This document shows positions 51,864 to 61,370 of a stretch of 64,000 nt of DNA, in pieces. Made by a program: the position numbers and the translations under genes. Numbering within the stretch: the stretch's first letter is position 1; each line of letters begins with the position of its first letter. Where the stretch lies: contig JABDIN010000027.1 in NCBI GenBank assembly GCA_013003715.1, forward strand, positions 62,001-126,000, written 5' to 3'. The DNA is from Desulfobacteraceae bacterium (GTDB lineage Bacteria; Desulfobacterota; Desulfobacteria; Desulfobacterales; Desulfosarcinaceae). The notes below the pieces were generated by a model that was not told the DNA's origin, ran no database searches, and was given only the letters and a program-made list of their open reading frames with translations.

Positions 51864-52127
51864 TATCACCTCTCAACCTTATGTTTTTTCATAGGTAATA
51901 AATACTATTTATTTATTGTATAGGGGTGAAAAATGCAAGCCTCGTCATTGAAAAAGAAATGATTACACCGGCACATTCCGGATCCCGGTTGTTTCCGGTT
52001 GGGCCAGGAGACATGGGGTATTATGGCTGGCGGTGTGGGAGGGGTTTTTATCAGTGGAATTTATCGAATCGGAACAACAGATAATAACAAATGATTTCAA
52101 ATGCTTGGAGGGGTGCCCATGACTATG

Positions 52128-52310
52128 CTATTTTTTACTGGAGGAATAACCGTCCGAGTACCAACCGCCGCCTTTCAATTCAAAAGAACACTGGGACATG
52201 ATTTTCCTGGCGGTTTTACTGCACTTCGAACAAATGATGGATTTGGTATCCATTCGTACCAACTCTTCGATGATTTCACCGCAGTCACATTCAAACTCGT
52301 ATACCGGCAT
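52128..52310 (-). CDS. FmdB-type zinc-ribbon protein
   Basis: A 60-aa FmdB/CxxC-CxxC family protein that starts MPVYEFECDCG, the family signature, with C-x-C and a second C-x2-C in IICSKCSK to hold a zinc ion. The C-terminal ...FELKGGGWYSDGYSS is also a family trademark. Suggested roles include regulation (FmdB near formamidase genes), but function is not established. AGGAGA sits eight bases before ATG 52310. It is transcribed in the same direction as degP, behind a hairpin. Confidence 0.85.
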   Translation of the reverse strand: MPVYEFECDCGEIIEELVRMDTKSIICSKCSKTARKIMSQCSFELKGGGWYSDGYSSSKK

Positions 52311-52441
52311 ACTGGTAATCTCCTGTATATATAAGCAAAACATATTAATCCAACGGGTGGAAAATTGTCTAATATGTAATGCGCTTTTTTAAGACTGTCA
52401 AGCATCTAATGACATTCTGATGGATAGGCCGGCCGTTTTTA

Positions 52442-52469
52442 ACCGATGGGGCGGCCTGCCCCCATCGGT
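52442..52469 (-). terminator. Hairpin behind degP
   Basis: ACCGATGGGG (52442-52451) pairs perfectly with CCCCATCGGT (52460-52469) around an 8-nt loop, 32 bp beyond the degP stop. On the minus strand only TTAAAAA follows, not a clean T-run, so it may be a weak terminator or an mRNA 3' stabiliser. Confidence 0.5.
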
Positions 52470-52500
52470 CATATTACTCATGGCCTCGAATTTGCGGTGA

Positions 52501-53931
52501 TCACGGTTCAAGCATAATGGCAATGTAGCCTTCGCCCCGCCGTTTGATCAAAAACTGTATTTTCGTGTCACTACCGGCTTTATTCAGTACTTTCCGGTAT
52601 CCATCACTAGATGTTACGGGCTCGTGATTGATTTCTTTTATAATATCCCCGGGCCTGAATCCGGCTTCGTCCGCTTTTGAGCCCGGCTTGATCTTGGTAA
52701 CAATGACCCCCTGTTCGGATTCTTCGAATCCGAATTGCTGATTCATCTCAGTAGTCAGGGATTGCACTTGAAGTCCGAGGGTATCATCCTGCCGGTTGGA
52801 AGTTTTGGCCAGGACGGGATTTTTACCGACTTTACTCAGTTTCACATACACCGTTTTTTCCAACCCATTATTCAAATACTCGATTTTGGTTTTCTTGCCG
52901 ACGGGTGTATTGGCGACAACGGTGGATAACTCGTTGGCCGTAGAAACCGGTGTGCCGTCGACGGAGAGAATGATATCATTGGGCTTTATACCCGCCTGTT
53001 CCGCTGGATCACCTTCAAAGACCTGCACCACGAGGACACCCTTTTTCCCTTTGAGGCCGTAGTAGTCCGCCAATTGTGAATCCACATTCTGTATGGCCAC
53101 CCCCAGCCAGCCGCGGGTCACTTCACCGCTGGATTTTAATTGAGAAATGATACCCTTGGCCATATTTATCGGAATTGCAAACCCGATACCTTGTCCGCTG
53201 GCATGGATGGCCGTATTGATACCGACCACACGGCCTTCCAAATCCAATAGAGGTCCGCCTGAATTGCCCGGGTTGATGGAAGCGTCGGTCTGGATATAAT
53301 CGTCATACGGACCGGTATCCAGAATTCTCCCTTTGGCGCTCACTATACCGGCGGTGACCGTCTGCTCCAGTCCGAAAGGACTGCCAATGGCCACCACCCA
53401 TGTGCCGACTTCGAGGTCATCGGAATCGCCTGTATCCAGGGGGAATAATTCTTTAGCATCTTTGATTTTGATCAAAGCCAGATCGGTTTTCGGATCTCTT
53501 CCGACTATCACCGCATCGAATTCTTCCTCATTGGACAGACGTACCTTTATCTGGTCCGCATCTTCGATCACATGATTATTGGTGACGATATACCCTTCCG
53601 CATCAATAATAAACCCGGATCCAAGGCTTCTCTGTTTAAACTCATGTCCCTGCGGGTCATCCTGGAACGGTGATTGAAAGTTGTCAAACGGATTCTGCCG
53701 CCCCCCAAACGGGTTTCCGAAAAAGTGCCGAAAAACAGGCCCGCCGCCCTTGACCGTTTTGACGGTCCGGATGTTCACCACTCCGGGCCGGGCTTTTTTG
53801 GCCAGATCGCTGAAGCTGGAAGGGATCAAAAAATCCGACTTTGGTTTTGCCGCCAAATTTCCTGTCCCGAACGCAAAAACCAGCGACAGGGTGAGAAACA
53901 ACGCGCCAATATACTTGATATGCGTTTTCAT
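52501..53931 (-). CDS. degP: Periplasmic serine protease Do (DegP/HtrA)
   Basis: Envelope quality-control protease of 476 aa. A Sec signal peptide covers about residues 1-27 (ending NLAAK). The trypsin-like triad is H120 (VTNNHV), D150 (PKTDLALIK) and S224 (NPGNSGGPLL). Two PDZ domains follow (about 275-365 and 385-470), the first with GWLGVAIQ. An extended Phe/Gly/Asn-rich LA-type loop lies at 62-97. AGGAGG six bases before ATG 53931 decides the start over the in-frame 53982. A histidine kinase/OmpR regulator pair on the same strand lies upstream, suggesting stress-responsive control as with CpxAR-type systems elsewhere. Confidence 0.94.
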   Translation of the reverse strand: MKTHIKYIGALFLTLSLVFAFGTGNLAAKPKSDFLIPSSFSDLAKKARPGVVNIRTVKTVKGGGPVFRHFFGNPFGGRQNPFDNFQSPFQDDPQGHEFKQRSLGSGFIIDAEGYIVTNNHVIEDADQIKVRLSNEEEFDAVIVGRDPKTDLALIKIKDAKELFPLDTGDSDDLEVGTWVVAIGSPFGLEQTVTAGIVSAKGRILDTGPYDDYIQTDASINPGNSGGPLLDLEGRVVGINTAIHASGQGIGFAIPINMAKGIISQLKSSGEVTRGWLGVAIQNVDSQLADYYGLKGKKGVLVVQVFEGDPAEQAGIKPNDIILSVDGTPVSTANELSTVVANTPVGKKTKIEYLNNGLEKTVYVKLSKVGKNPVLAKTSNRQDDTLGLQVQSLTTEMNQQFGFEESEQGVIVTKIKPGSKADEAGFRPGDIIKEINHEPVTSSDGYRKVLNKAGSDTKIQFLIKRRGEGYIAIMLEP

Positions 53932-54123
53932 ATTGTACCTCCTATAGAGAAAATTGATTTTGAACGGAATATAAACCGCCATGCTTACAGGATGATGACC
54001 GCAACATTACCAATTGGTAATCTTAGATGATCACAAAATATATAATGATTTTCCAGCGGGTTAAACCTTCGGGGAGCAGACGGTTGTGGTGAGCTGCTGC
54101 CGTAAACAATCGGTTGTGGCGGG

Positions 54124-55566
54124 TTACAGACTTAACGGTTGATTCGAGTCACTGCTTTTCGATGCGGATATGAACTTTGGGATGCTGATTGTAAAACGGC
54201 TTCCCTTGCCCCGGCTGCTTTCAACGGAGATATTTCCCCCATGGACCAGGACGACAGCTTTTGCCAGACTGAGACCAAGCCCGTTTCCCGGTCTGGACCG
54301 GCTCTGGTCGCATCGGAAAAACCGTTTAAAAATGAGTTGATGGTCAGATGCCGGAATGCCGATGCCGGTATCGATGATATGAATTTTCAGGGGTTCTCCA
54401 TTAGCGCTACCCGCATCCACCATCACTTCCACCCTGCCGGGAGCAGGGGTGTATTTAATGGCGTTGTCCAGCAGGTTTGCGATGACGCGCTGGACCATGG
54501 GACGATCCCCTTTTATGCGGCACGGTTCGCCGGAGCTGCATTCAAGCTTCAATCCTTTGTCTTCCGCAATGGGGGAAAATAATTCACAGGCATTATGGAT
54601 CAAGGCCTGTATGTCTATAATTTCCATGGTCATTTTCCCCACACCGGCTTCCGCTTCTGAAATCACCAGCATGGTATTCACCATATCCAGGAGCCGATCG
54701 CATTGTTCGACGGTGTCGCCGGCCATCCGGCGAAAGCTTTCAATGCTGCCATCGCCGGTCAGGGTGATCTCGGCAAGTCCGCGGATACGGGTGATCGGGC
54801 TCTTCAGGTCGTGGGCGATATTATCGTTCATCTCCATGGTGCCGGCCACGAGCTTTTGGATACGGTCCAGCATGCGGTTGAAGGTTACGGCGAGTCGATC
54901 CACTTCGTCCCCCCGACCGGTGGTGGGAACCCTTTTCTCCAATTGTTCCTCGGTTATCTCTCCGGCGGTCTGTGTCACCCGTTCGACACCCACCAGCGCC
55001 CGTCTGGCCAGGAACCAGCCGATCAGCGCCGATGTAATCATGAGCATCGCCATGGTGCTGATGAATGTCCGTTTGAATGCCTCTATAATACGGGTATCGG
55101 CCTCCATGGAGTAACCGACCTGGAGCAGCAGATCCTGACCGATAATACTATAGGCCACACGCACCTTGTTTTTCCGGTCATCGATGGAAATCGTCTGAAA
55201 CACAGGATCATTTCCGTCCAACAGCTGTTGAACGGCGGATCGATCCACATCAATATCGCGCCAGTAGGACATATTCGTGGATGAAAAGACAACACCGGTG
55301 GGATAAAGCAGGCGAATGAACAGTTTTTTCTCTCCGGCGGCCTGGGATTCAAGAATGGCCGCACGCTTCAACTCATCCACCCCCTGTATGGACAGCATCA
55401 CGGCGAATTGACCGATTTTCTGGTTCAATTCCTGATCCGTACGCTCCCGGGTCACCGAAATGATGAACAGGTAAAAGAATACGAAGGCTACGGTGGATGT
55501 GAGGATAAATATTCCGGCATACCATAACGTCAATCGGAAGGAGAGTCTTGATGCGAGTCTACGCAT
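54124..55566 (-). CDS. Sensor histidine kinase (OmpR-partner type)
   Basis: Membrane kinase of about 480 aa. TM1 is about 12-32, a periplasmic domain of about 130 residues follows, TM2 is near 165-185, then HAMP. The dimerisation domain has the phospho-accepting His in NIAHDLKSPITRIRG. ATP-binding boxes are N (RVIANLLDNAIKYT), G1 (DTGIGIP), F (FKRFFRCDQSRS) and G2 (GNGLGLSLAKAV). The heavy-metal-sensor-kinase type has this layout. The frame is open to a TTG at 55620, but ATG 55566, overlapping the regulator stop by eight bases, is more likely. Ligand unknown. Confidence 0.9.
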   Translation of the reverse strand: MRRLASRLSFRLTLWYAGIFILTSTVAFVFFYLFIISVTRERTDQELNQKIGQFAVMLSIQGVDELKRAAILESQAAGEKKLFIRLLYPTGVVFSSTNMSYWRDIDVDRSAVQQLLDGNDPVFQTISIDDRKNKVRVAYSIIGQDLLLQVGYSMEADTRIIEAFKRTFISTMAMLMITSALIGWFLARRALVGVERVTQTAGEITEEQLEKRVPTTGRGDEVDRLAVTFNRMLDRIQKLVAGTMEMNDNIAHDLKSPITRIRGLAEITLTGDGSIESFRRMAGDTVEQCDRLLDMVNTMLVISEAEAGVGKMTMEIIDIQALIHNACELFSPIAEDKGLKLECSSGEPCRIKGDRPMVQRVIANLLDNAIKYTPAPGRVEVMVDAGSANGEPLKIHIIDTGIGIPASDHQLIFKRFFRCDQSRSRPGNGLGLSLAKAVVLVHGGNISVESSRGKGSRFTISIPKFISASKSSDSNQPLSL

Positions 55567-56236
55567 CTTCCCGAAGAACATATCCGACCCCGCGTATGGT
55601 ATGAATAAATTTTTTATCAAAGCCCTTATCCACCTTATCCCTCAGACGACAGATCCGCGCCTCGACCACATTGGTCTGGGGATCAAAATTATAGTTCCAA
55701 ACGTTTTCCATGATCATGGTTTTGGACACGACCCGGCCGGTATTGCGCATCAGATATTCCAGGAGTGAATATTCCAGAGGCTGTAGTTCGATATTCCGGT
55801 CCCCTCTTCTGACGGTCCGGGACAACAAATCAATGGAAAGATCCCCGACGAACAGATGATTGGGCTCCGCAATCCCGCTCGATCTCCTCACCAGGGCTTG
55901 AATTCTGGCCAGCAACTCGCTGAACGCAAAGGGTTTGGTGAGGTAATCATCGCCACCGATTTGCAGCCCCTTCACCTTATCCTCAGTGCCGGATTTGGCG
56001 CTGAGGAAGAGAACCGGCGTATTGATTTTTTCTTTCCTTACCTTTGCGACTAAAGCCAAGCCGTCAAGTCCCGGCAGCATTATATCCACAACCATTACGG
56101 CATAGGGTTCGGTAAGGCCAAGGTGCAGGCCGTCAATACCGTTTCCAGCGATATCGACTGAAAATCCTGATGATTTTAAGCCTTTGGTGATAAACGAGGC
56201 AATTTTGTCGTCATCTTCAATCAATAAAAGTCTCAT
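55559..56236 (-). CDS. OmpR/PhoB-family response regulator
   Basis: Two-domain regulator of 225 aa. The receiver has the acidic pocket EDDD after LLLI, phospho-acceptor Asp in VVDIMLPGLDG (about residue 51), and Lys in LTKPFAFSEL. The winged-helix DNA-binding domain contains LQPLEYSLLEYLMRNTGRVVSK, recognised by EYSLLEYLM, and NVVEARICRLRDKVD. GAGGAGTC precedes ATG 56236. First gene of the pair with the kinase. degP lies downstream of the kinase on the same strand and is a candidate target. Confidence 0.94.
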   Translation of the reverse strand: MRLLLIEDDDKIASFITKGLKSSGFSVDIAGNGIDGLHLGLTEPYAVMVVDIMLPGLDGLALVAKVRKEKINTPVLFLSAKSGTEDKVKGLQIGGDDYLTKPFAFSELLARIQALVRRSSGIAEPNHLFVGDLSIDLLSRTVRRGDRNIELQPLEYSLLEYLMRNTGRVVSKTMIMENVWNYNFDPQTNVVEARICRLRDKVDKGFDKKFIHTIRGVGYVLREDA

Positions 56237-56432
56237 GACTCCTCACACAATCAGCGGCATATGCCTTAACACCGGCACCGGTCAATCAACCCGGATCAGC
56301 AGGATTAACGCTTGTATTGTACGGTTGAAACATATAATAATAATCCCGTCGCCCATCGATGATTTCCAGCGATCGGATGAAATGAACAAGACGCTTGGGG
56401 TAATATAAAAAAACCATTATCAGGATAATATC

Positions 56433-56828
56433 ATGACACTGCAGGAACAGATCAAGGCCGACTTGAAAACAGCCATGAAACAAAGAGACGATTCCCGTAA
56501 AGACGCGTTGCGTATCATCATGGGTGAATGGTCCCGGTCCGAGAAAAAAGAATTTACGGATGACGAAGTCTTCAGCATCATTAAAAAACTGATAAAATCC
56601 GAGAAAGAAACCCTCGAAAGAGCAGGTGAAACGGATTCGGAATATCTGTCGATTATGGAATCCTACCTCCCCCAGATGGTTTCCGAAGATGAAATCAGAG
56701 CATGGATTCAAGGCAACATCAACTTCGACGACTATAAAAACAAGATGCAGGCCATGGGCGGCATCATGAAACATTTCGGCTCGTCGGCCGATGGCAATAT
56801 AGTTAAACGGATATTGCAAAGTTTATAA
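56433..56828 (+). CDS. GatB/YqeY domain protein
   Basis: A 131-aa helical YqeY-family protein, related to the tail domain of the GatB amidotransferase subunit that contacts tRNA. Landmarks: LKTAMKQRDDSRKDALRII at the start, an ESYLPQMVSEDEI stretch and the closing GIMKHFGSSADGNIVKRIL (residues GSSADGNIVK). It is slightly shorter than most YqeY proteins (about 147 aa). Function of stand-alone YqeY is unsettled. It is divergent from the two-component operon. Confidence 0.88.
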   Translation: MTLQEQIKADLKTAMKQRDDSRKDALRIIMGEWSRSEKKEFTDDEVFSIIKKLIKSEKETLERAGETDSEYLSIMESYLPQMVSEDEIRAWIQGNINFDDYKNKMQAMGGIMKHFGSSADGNIVKRILQSL

Positions 56829-56854
56829 TGGATCGCGCCATGCGAAATGGGGGT

Positions 56855-57109
56855 TCAGTTTTTGTCCGCAATCAACTCCGTTGCCAGATCGAGATTGTAA
56901 ATGTCCTCGGGATTAAAGGATTTACTCCGGTACATGGTTTTTGCCTGGGCAATTGCATCATAGGGTACCCATCCATGGTCCTTCCATAATTGCGGGTCAT
57001 CAGTATTCCATAGCCGGAACTCAATGCCCATTATGGTCTTACGCACATACACACGAATTTTCTTATTGTTGATATTCGGATGATAATACAATCCGCGCTG
57101 ATCTTTCAT
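56855..57109 (-). CDS. Conserved-type hypothetical protein (84 aa)
   Basis: An 84-aa soluble protein, Tyr/Asn/Lys-rich, with strand-like N-terminal half (GLYYHPNINNKKIRVYV, then GIEFRLWN) and a helical end. AAGGAG eight bases before ATG 57109 is a strong ribosome site; a frame start at 57184 would overlap cutA. It is the last of three minus-strand genes with cutA and an upstream helical protein. I do not recognise a domain. Confidence 0.6.
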   Translation of the reverse strand: MKDQRGLYYHPNINNKKIRVYVRKTIMGIEFRLWNTDDPQLWKDHGWVPYDAIAQAKTMYRSKSFNPEDIYNLDLATELIADKN

Positions 57110-57156
57110 GGTTCGTTCTCCTTGTATACCTGACTGTTTTGACCGATGCCGGACAA

Positions 57157-57474
57157 TCAGGCATTCACCTCCCGAGCAACCCACGCCAAAAATTCAGGGT
57201 TGCCGGCTGATATCGGTAAGCTGACGATGCATGGGCACTCATAGCTGTGAAGCGCCTTTACCCGTTCGATTAATTCAGGAATTCGCGAAGGGTGGGTTTT
57301 GGCGACCAGGACGGCTTCAGTGTCATCCTGGAGTTCACCGTTCCATTGGTACATGGAATTGATCCCATCAAATATGTTGACACAGGCCACAAGCTTTTCG
57401 TCGATGAGCGTCCGGCCTATCTGCCGGGCTTCTTTTTTATCCGACGTGGTAATATAAACCATATGAACGTTCAT
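57157..57474 (-). CDS. cutA: CutA-family divalent-cation tolerance protein
   Basis: A 105-aa ferredoxin-like trimer-forming CutA1 protein. Typical segments are VYITTSDKKEARQIGRTLIDEKLVACVNI (shown by TLIDEKLVACVNI), YQWNGELQDDTEAVLVAKT and a final LPISAGNPEFLAWV, the family Y/LP-I-GN--YL-W motif. Linked in E. coli to copper tolerance, but its exact function is open. GGGAGAG supports the ATG. Ten bases separate it from the upstream gene, so they share a transcript. Confidence 0.93.
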   Translation of the reverse strand: MNVHMVYITTSDKKEARQIGRTLIDEKLVACVNIFDGINSMYQWNGELQDDTEAVLVAKTHPSRIPELIERVKALHSYECPCIVSLPISAGNPEFLAWVAREVNA

Positions 57475-57484
57475 GGGCTCTCCC

Positions 57485-57844
57485 CTATTGCAATAATTCC
57501 TTATCCTTCAGGGCCATCATGGATTGTTGTCCGATACCGGTCACATGGCTCAAGGCTTGGGTCAAATGAAAAGCGGCTTCCTGGGAAACACCGGATCGAA
57601 TCATGACCAAAGCCGTCTCGAGGCACTTTTCCACCTCCGACCAGACGTCGTTTTCAGCTATCCTGCCGGCCAGGCTGACCTCATTGGTCACCATGGCTGT
57701 CAGATGTTGCAGCAGTCCGTCCAGCGTTGTCCTTTCAGCCTCGCTGTAGCCGGAGACGGTTTGCAACAACTGTGACACCCAGATGATACCGGATTTGATT
57801 TTTTCACTTTGTGAGAAAGCCAAAATAGCCTGGTGTGATTCCAT
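57485..57844 (-). CDS. Helical hypothetical protein (119 aa)
   Basis: A 119-aa protein that is almost wholly alpha-helical by composition, with no Cys or membrane segment. Repeated patterns such as LDGLLQHLTAMVTNEV and CLETALVMIRSGVSQEAAFHLTQALSHV suggest a bundle. It precedes cutA by ten bases on the same strand, so it is likely a real, co-transcribed gene. I cannot name a family. Confidence 0.6.
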   Translation of the reverse strand: MESHQAILAFSQSEKIKSGIIWVSQLLQTVSGYSEAERTTLDGLLQHLTAMVTNEVSLAGRIAENDVWSEVEKCLETALVMIRSGVSQEAAFHLTQALSHVTGIGQQSMMALKDKELLQ

Positions 57845-58025
57845 AAACCCGTACCCCCATATGTGATTGTTTTAAAAACCGTCGATCCCTGCAGCATCAT
57901 GATGTCATGCAGTTTCAGCCACGACAAGATGACACAAACCATATTGATTTTCAAAGATTTTTCTTTCATTTCGTTATATTTCATGGCACAACATCGCTCT
58001 GGATTGTTATCGTTCCCGAGTCACG

Positions 58026-60089
58026 ATGTTTTCCCGGAATCAAGAAGGGATGACACATGTCGGCATCATCCCACCTGCCCAAACAGCAAAGAACCGGCAC
58101 ATGAAAAAAACGCCATCCGGATACAACGCTTCGAAAAAGGATGAAATGGTTTCCACCCCCATCCTTCATACCCATTTACCGGACCCATTGTCCATCATTC
58201 AAGCCTTCGACGGCCTGATTTACATCAGTTCACCCGATTTCAAACTGGAATTTTTAAACGATAGGCTGATCGAACATATTGGCACAAATGCCATTGGCGA
58301 TCCCTGCTACAAAATGTTGTTCGGCCGCGGCGTTGCCTGCCCCTGGTGCGTCAAAAAACGCGTACTGAAAGGCGAAACCGTCCGGCTGGAGATTAAAAAT
58401 CCCAGGGATGGCCGGTGGTATAGAATGGTTCATTCACCGTTGAACCATCTGGATGGACGCGTTTCCAATATGGCGATGATCATTGACATCACCGATCGCA
58501 TGCTGGCTGAACAGGAAGTGAAGATTCACCGGGATCAACTAGAAGACCTTGTCCGGATCAGGACACAGAGCCTAACCAGGGCGAACTTGAAACTGCGTGA
58601 AGAGATCGAGGAAAGGATAAATGTAGAGAAGATTCTGAGGGAGAGGGAAGCGCGGCTGCGAATCATATTTGAAGGCTCGCGGGACGCCATTTTCATCACA
58701 AGCAAAAAAGCAAAAATTCTGGACGTGAACAATGCAGCCGAAGAACTGACCGGATACACCAAGGACCAGTTGAAACGCATGACAGCCTTGGATTTAAACA
58801 AATCGCTGTCCATGGAAAACTACCGGAATTTTTTCATGAAAATCATGCAAGGCAGCTTCAGCACCAATGAAGCCGGAATCAGCAGGCCAGACGGTCAATC
58901 CGTGGATACGGAATTCAGCTGCACCCGAATTATGTTCGATCAGGAATCCTGTTTGCACACGGTAGCCCGGGATATCACCTTGCGCCGCAAGGCCGAGCAA
59001 GCCTTGAGAAACAGCGAGGTCAAATACCGGGAACTTGTGGAAAACGCCAATACCAGTATCATCAGATTCGACACCAATGGGTACATCACGTTTTTCAATG
59101 AATTCGCCCAACAATTCTTCGGCTACACCGAAAAAGAGATACTCGGCAAACACGTATTGAATACGATTCTGCCGAGCGTTGATTCCGCCGGCAGAAACTT
59201 GGAAAAGAACCTCGAAAAACTTTTAAAAAATCCCGGTGACTATCCAAGCCTCGAGATTGAAAATATATGCCGAAACGGTGAACGGGTCTGGGTGACATGG
59301 ACCAATAGAGCGGTAACGGACAATACAAACCAGGTGACGGAGCTGCTCATGGTCGGCATCGACAATACCAGCCGCAAACAGGCCCAGGAGCGCATTAAAC
59401 ACCTGACTCAGCAATTGATCAGGGTCCAGGAAAGCGAACGCCAGAAAATTTCCCGTGATCTTCACGACAATGTTGCCCAGGATCTTTCGTCACTCAAGAT
59501 CGGATTGGAAACACTCCTTGATGATCAACCGGATATCAAGTCAGCAACCCGCCAAAAAATGGACTACCTGACCAGCATGCTGCAACGTTCGATCTCATCG
59601 GTGCGCGATCTGTCCTATGATTTGAGACCACCCGGTCTTGATCAGCTCGGGCTGGTTCGCACTATTTTTCTCTATTGTGAGGAGTTTTCCCAACACAGCG
59701 GTTTTAAAATAGATTTCAATGCAGCCGGCATGAGCAATCTGACCATAGACTTCGATACGGAGATAAATATTTATCGTATGGTTCAAGAAGCGCTCAGGAA
59801 TACCCAAAAGCACGCAGGTGCGACTGAGGCGGCCATATGGCTGGTGGCGTCATCACCGAACATACTATTGAGAATTAAAGACAATGGCATAGGATTCAAT
59901 GTTAACAAACGGCGATTGAAAAGTCTTAAAGAAAGGCGTATGGGGTTGCAGAGCATGAGAGAACGAGCCGGGCTGCTGAATGGTACGATGAAAATCCAAT
60001 CCAAACCCGGCCGCGGCACCACCATTTCCATTGAAATACCAATAAAGGACTGGGCGCGTGACATCGAAAAAGAGCATTCTGATTATTGA
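58026..60089 (+). CDS. PAS-domain sensor histidine kinase, NarL-type
   Basis: Soluble kinase of up to 687 aa without membrane helices. The first PAS-like domain (about 58-155) contains CYKMLFGRGVACPWC, whose cysteines could bind a cofactor. After a coiled coil come two PAS domains (about 208-325 and 330-455). The HisKA_3 domain has the phospho-His in ERQKISRDLHDNVAQDLSSL. The ATPase ends with GIGFNV, MGLQSMRERAGLLNG and GRGTTISIEIP. The regulator gene overlaps its end by 32 bp. Several starts are possible: ATG 58146 has AAGGA in front, ATG 58026 is the longest. Confidence 0.88.
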   Translation: MFSRNQEGMTHVGIIPPAQTAKNRHMKKTPSGYNASKKDEMVSTPILHTHLPDPLSIIQAFDGLIYISSPDFKLEFLNDRLIEHIGTNAIGDPCYKMLFGRGVACPWCVKKRVLKGETVRLEIKNPRDGRWYRMVHSPLNHLDGRVSNMAMIIDITDRMLAEQEVKIHRDQLEDLVRIRTQSLTRANLKLREEIEERINVEKILREREARLRIIFEGSRDAIFITSKKAKILDVNNAAEELTGYTKDQLKRMTALDLNKSLSMENYRNFFMKIMQGSFSTNEAGISRPDGQSVDTEFSCTRIMFDQESCLHTVARDITLRRKAEQALRNSEVKYRELVENANTSIIRFDTNGYITFFNEFAQQFFGYTEKEILGKHVLNTILPSVDSAGRNLEKNLEKLLKNPGDYPSLEIENICRNGERVWVTWTNRAVTDNTNQVTELLMVGIDNTSRKQAQERIKHLTQQLIRVQESERQKISRDLHDNVAQDLSSLKIGLETLLDDQPDIKSATRQKMDYLTSMLQRSISSVRDLSYDLRPPGLDQLGLVRTIFLYCEEFSQHSGFKIDFNAAGMSNLTIDFDTEINIYRMVQEALRNTQKHAGATEAAIWLVASSPNILLRIKDNGIGFNVNKRRLKSLKERRMGLQSMRERAGLLNGTMKIQSKPGRGTTISIEIPIKDWARDIEKEHSDY

Positions 60090-60738
60090 GGATCATCCGC
60101 TTTACCGGGAAGGGCTGAAATCCATTATTTTAAAAGATCCGCGTTTTGACGTTGTCGGTGAAGCCGGTACCGGCCGGTTGGGTATCAGCAAAGCGAAAAA
60201 ACTCGAGCCCCATGTGGTTCTCGTGGATATTTCACTGCCCGATGTCAGCGGTATCAACGTCACACGGACCATTCGATCATTATTGAACGACACCCGTATT
60301 CTGATTATCAGCATGCACTCTAAAATAGACTATATCGTTGAAGCATTCCAGGCCGGTGCCTCGGGATATGTCGTGAAGGAGTCCGCTGCTGAACGATTAT
60401 TACAAGGGCTATCGGCTGTGGCCGCCGGGGAGTATTTTCTGGACAGTTCCATTTCCCAGGAGGTAATCGAAAAATTAATGAAATCCCCGGTGAAAGAGGC
60501 GAAGATAAATGATACTGAATATGGGATGCTGACCGCCAGAGAGCAGGAGATCATGCGTCTCCTGGCGGAAGGTATGCCGGCGAAGGAAATTGCCGGCAAA
60601 TTGTTTATCAGTCCAAAAACCGTGGAAAATCATCGTGCCAATATAATGAAAAAATTAGGGCTTCACAGCACCATGGAACTGATTCGATACGCCGCCAAAC
60701 TAGGCCTGATCGATGTGGATCAATGGAAGGAGACTTAG
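60058..60738 (+). CDS. NarL/FixJ-family response regulator
   Basis: A 226-aa regulator. Receiver: acidic pair E11-D12, phospho-acceptor D57 in VLVDISLPDVSG, and Lys in YVVKESAAERLL. The LuxR helix-turn-helix reads LTAREQEIMRLLAEGMPAKEIA, then SPKTVENHRANIMKKLG (the DNA-reading helix). GTG 60058 lies inside the kinase gene, so translation is coupled. It is the cognate partner of the PAS kinase. Confidence 0.94.
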   Translation: MTSKKSILIIEDHPLYREGLKSIILKDPRFDVVGEAGTGRLGISKAKKLEPHVVLVDISLPDVSGINVTRTIRSLLNDTRILIISMHSKIDYIVEAFQAGASGYVVKESAAERLLQGLSAVAAGEYFLDSSISQEVIEKLMKSPVKEAKINDTEYGMLTAREQEIMRLLAEGMPAKEIAGKLFISPKTVENHRANIMKKLGLHSTMELIRYAAKLGLIDVDQWKET

Positions 60739-60989
60739 AAACGCTTGCCCACCAAATTGTGCCCCATCATCCACTCATCCCCTACATATGGTGTAATTAT
60801 CTGATAAAAAAGAATTTATGGGAGAATCCCCCATGACACCTGGTGGTTTTTCCCATGCAAATTGATTCTTTTACCCTATGGCAATTGAACGCTAAACATG
60901 CAATTATACAAACAAAATTCACTTTAGGAGGGCAACCATAACAATAAAATTCACGATCCTACACGGCTGATAGCCAGAGAGGAGGCAAC

Positions 60990-61190
60990 ATGATTTCTTC
61001 TCCATGTAAATTCTGTCACAAAAAAGATTATCCAAAAGATGAATGTCTGAAAAATTGTAAGCTCCTTCAGGAAATACAGGACATGCAAATCTCAAAACCT
61101 CAGACATCCGGTTATTCAGCAATTGATTACGGTGAGGACAATCGTTTTGCCATTATCCTCCCACTCACAGCGACATCGACCGGTTATTGA
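60990..61190 (+). CDS. Small Cys-rich protein, possible zinc knuckle (66 aa)
   Basis: N-terminal C-x2-C-x9-C-x3-C (PCKFCHKKDYPKDECLKNC) suits one zinc ion. A short helix LLQEIQDMQ and a non-conserved-looking tail follow. AGGAGG five to six bases before the ATG is an excellent ribosome site. The gene stands alone, 250 bp after the regulator. A second good AGGAGGG (60926-60932) upstream is followed by ATA rather than ATG. Function unknown. Confidence 0.6.
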   Translation: MISSPCKFCHKKDYPKDECLKNCKLLQEIQDMQISKPQTSGYSAIDYGEDNRFAIILPLTATSTGY

Positions 61191-61370
61191 TTTTGTGATG
61201 GCGATATAGCCGATACGCTTGCTAATGATACGATTCACAATACGTGTTCGGCCGATTGTGATGCGTAGGATATTCTATTGTTACATACCCTGCTAGCGGC
61301 TGGAACCGCTTACCGGACAGATACACCCGACGCTGAAACTGAACCCACAAAAGCATAGCGGAGTTAAAAG